Shown here piece after piece: positions 62,676 through 64,000 of a DNA stretch of 64,000 bases. The notes beneath the pieces were generated by a model, which was not told the origin of the DNA, did not search any database, and worked only from the letters and a program-made list of their open reading frames with translations. Each line of letters opens with the position of its first letter. Position 1 is the stretch's first letter. The stretch is from contig JBFNNX010000023.1 of NCBI GenBank assembly GCA_040791665.1, positions 558,001-622,000 of the forward strand, given 5' to 3'. Position numbers and translations under genes: made by a program. This DNA comes from Thiodiazotropha sp040791665. GTDB taxonomy: Bacteria > Pseudomonadota > Gammaproteobacteria > Chromatiales > Chromatiaceae.

Positions 62676-63158
62676 TCAACCTGGCGCCAAGCCTTGATCT
62701 CTCCGTGCTCTTTTATAGGCCTTGAGGACATTGCCGTAGCCGGCATTGTAGCTGGCCAGGGCAAAGGCCAGCCGTTGTTGTATCGGCAGCCCTTTTTTCC
62801 ATTTCCGATAGAGTTTGCGATCGTAGTAGATCCCCGCAGCGATATTCCACCGCGGTTCGTCGATCAGGGTAAAGTGAGGATTGTCTTCCTTAATCTCTTC
62901 ATAGGTAGCCGGCAGAATCTGCATGATACCCTTTGCCCCTGCCGGACTTTTGGCTCCCGGTTTCAAACCGGATTCGGCGATCGCCTGGGCCTTGAACCAG
63001 TGCCAGTCGATGTGCGGCCCAAAATAGTGTTTGGTGTATTTACGGAAATAGTTGTCGTAATCACGGCTCCAGTGTTGATCCTTAACGAGCTTGAGCGCTC
63101 CAGCAAAGGCAAGGCCCGGGAGCAGAACCAGTAACAGCAACCAGCGCGGAAATAACAT
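62676..63158 (-). CDS. Lytic transglycosylase, SLT (GH23) type, C-terminus disrupted by frameshifts
   Basis: 160 residues as read. A signal peptide (LLLLVLLPGLAFA) and a full GH23 core: AIAESGLKPGAKSPAGAKG with the catalytic Glu, GIMQILPATYEEI, and ASYNAGYGNVLKAY. It cleaves peptidoglycan. After KRARR the expected family ending is split between frames: KAWRQVEYYAP is in another frame, and TRFYVRRIKALMEVE with a stop at 62619 is back in the first frame beyond the TGA. So two small compensating indels seem to have occurred. The catalytic domain itself is intact. Confidence 0.88.
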   Translation of the reverse strand: MLFPRWLLLLVLLPGLAFAGALKLVKDQHWSRDYDNYFRKYTKHYFGPHIDWHWFKAQAIAESGLKPGAKSPAGAKGIMQILPATYEEIKEDNPHFTLIDEPRWNIAAGIYYDRKLYRKWKKGLPIQQRLAFALASYNAGYGNVLKAYKRARRDQGLAPG

Positions 63159-63198
63159 GGAGTGTCCCGGCCTATTGATTCACAGTCAACCGGCCTTA

Positions 63199-63220
63199 GG
63201 GCCTGATAACGCTAATTCAG
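63199..63220 (-). repeat. Dispersed repeat A, copy between DUF350 and transglycosylase genes
   Basis: On the minus strand CTGAATTAGCGTTATCAGGC and CC; about 17 of 22 positions match the 57535 copy. Confidence 0.55.
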
Positions 63221-63442
63221 GCCTAGCCCAATCACCAAACCATGTGCGGTGCCGATGCCGATAAAGATGCCCATGATCAGGATCCCAACGGCGACATTCC
63301 CCTTCTGCAACTCATCCGGAATACTGAAATTCACAATATGGCTAAAGACCTTGCAACCGAACCACATGAAGAAAATAGTCAGCGCTCCGCCAAAGATCAC
63401 ATAGATGAAATTGAGAAGAATCGGGTCAATGGAATCGGTCAT
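63212..63442 (-). CDS. DUF350 family small membrane protein
   Basis: 76 residues with two hydrophobic helices (FIYVIFGGALTIFFMWFG and VAVGILIMGIFIGIGTAHG). The family is widespread and of unknown function. Its last codons overlap repeat A, since the coding end (63212) lies inside 63199-63220. A ribosome site GGAGGAGA precedes the ATG. Confidence 0.82.
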   Translation of the reverse strand: MTDSIDPILLNFIYVIFGGALTIFFMWFGCKVFSHIVNFSIPDELQKGNVAVGILIMGIFIGIGTAHGLVIGLGLN

Positions 63443-63460
63443 ATTTCTCCTCCATAAATA

Positions 63461-64000
63461 TTATGCCATGCCTCTGGCTTCTTTCACGCGCTCATAGGCC
63501 TTTTTGATCTCATCCGTCTTTTGCGCCGCCATCTTCATCATCTCCTCGGGAAGCCCTTTGGAGACCAGTTTGTCCGGATGGTGTTGACTGATCAGCCGTC
63601 GATAGGCCCGTTTGACCTCCTTATCCGTCGCTTCCGGCGTAATGTTAAGGATGTCGTAGGCATCTTTAACGGAAAGGCCCTGCGTCCTCGGCGGCGCCCT
63701 ATCACCTCTGCCGCCACCTGCACCGGTATAGTGAGACTGAGCGCGTATCATGCGCTCCAGCCTCCTGAAGGTTAATTCGGAAATATTCAGCAACGAGCAG
63801 ACATGCAGCAACAAGGACTCTTCCGCCCTGTCCATACGGCTGTCTGCATAGGCAGCCTGGATCTGGATCTCCAGAAACATCTGTATCAGGGTTTGACGGC
63901 GATGGCACTCCAGTCGAAACTGCTCCACCACTTCGCCCAGCGGAAAGTCATCCGCTTTGCCTTCATTGAACAGGCGGATCGCTGTCTTGCGCATTTCGCT
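63461..64000 (-). CDS. djlA: DnaJ-like co-chaperone DjlA, C-terminal part (cut by window edge)
   Basis: At least 179 codons visible and open to the window end. A TerB-like helical domain (AAYADSRMDRAEESLLLHVC) is followed by a Gly/Arg linker and a C-terminal J domain with the HPD tripeptide in AYRRLISQHHPDKLVSKG. A J domain at the C-terminus after TerB is the DjlA layout. An ATG at 63994 exists but the frame continues upstream, where the family has its TerB start and membrane anchor. It acts with DnaK at the inner membrane. Confidence 0.88.
   Translation of the reverse strand, partial: SEMRKTAIRLFNEGKADDFPLGEVVEQFRLECHRRQTLIQMFLEIQIQAAYADSRMDRAEESLLLHVCSLLNISELTFRRLERMIRAQSHYTGAGGGRGDRAPPRTQGLSVKDAYDILNITPEATDKEVKRAYRRLISQHHPDKLVSKGLPEEMMKMAAQKTDEIKKAYERVKEARGMA

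Overview
This 64 kb window is an ordinary chromosomal core segment of a free-living or facultatively host-associated gammaproteobacterium. Gene order matches conserved gammaproteobacterial blocks: glnE-ilvE, cutA-dsbD-aroQ-accB-accC-prmA-(DUF3426)-dusB-fis-purH-purD, and kdsD-kdsC-lptC-lptA-lptB-rpoN-hpf-ptsN-rapZ. The HPr kinase (hprK) and the sugar-permease-free PTS next to rpoN fit deep-branching lineages (Chromatiales or related sulfur oxidisers) better than enteric bacteria. That placement is inference; no sulfur, carbon-fixation or symbiosis gene is in view. Nothing looks like a prophage, insertion sequence, CRISPR array or large island.

Layout. 1-4.8 kb: start of ilvE, glnE and a membrane-anchored glutamate-synthase-like FMN protein. 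4.8-9.5 kb: a CZB-type chemoreceptor with a FliA-like promoter, then groES-groEL under a CIRCE operator. 9.5-12.5 kb: FKBP isomerase, PPK2, FxsA and a CsgG-like lipoprotein. 12.6-25.6 kb: the long + strand block cutA to purD plus a VanZ-like protein. 25.9-28.7 kb: glycogen phosphorylase and a tiny lipoprotein-like frame. 28.7-40.2 kb: a minus-strand run from a Na+/Ca2+ exchanger through KDO synthesis and LPS transport, rpoN, hpf and the regulatory PTS (ptsN, hprK, rapZ, EIIA-Man, HPr, EI). 40.2-41.6 kb: a putative small RNA or attenuated leader, rplM-rpsI and tRNA-Gln(CUG). 41.6-44.5 kb: a decayed and an intact FG-GAP lipoprotein. 44.5-49.0 kb: VOC/DUF885/OsmC operon, crp, tag and a second VOC protein. 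49.3-51.5 kb: a cytoplasmic-looking metzincin of unknown role. 51.5-61.5 kb: tryptophan genes (trpE-trpG and trpD-trpC, with a candidate trp leader peptide) separated by an Aer-type receptor and an HD-GYP protein, then gph and rpe. 61.7-64 kb: a DUF3530 protein, a lytic transglycosylase with a frameshifted tail, a DUF350 protein and the C-terminal part of djlA.

Functionally the window combines housekeeping (protein folding, fatty-acid initiation, purine and tryptophan synthesis, ribosomal proteins), envelope biogenesis (LPS transport, KDO, DsbD) and signalling (two chemoreceptors, HD-GYP, Crp, sigma-54, nitrogen/regulatory PTS). The points most worth a second look are non-coding or degenerate: an orphan promoter-terminator unit upstream of rplM, a trpE leader peptide ending in Trp-Arg-Trp, two lipoprotein frames whose only well-placed initiation codon is ATA, two frameshifted genes, and two families of short dispersed repeats that sit at gene borders, one of which appears to have entered the end of lptA. 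The best candidate for an undescribed protein is the signal-less metzincin at 49.3 kb.
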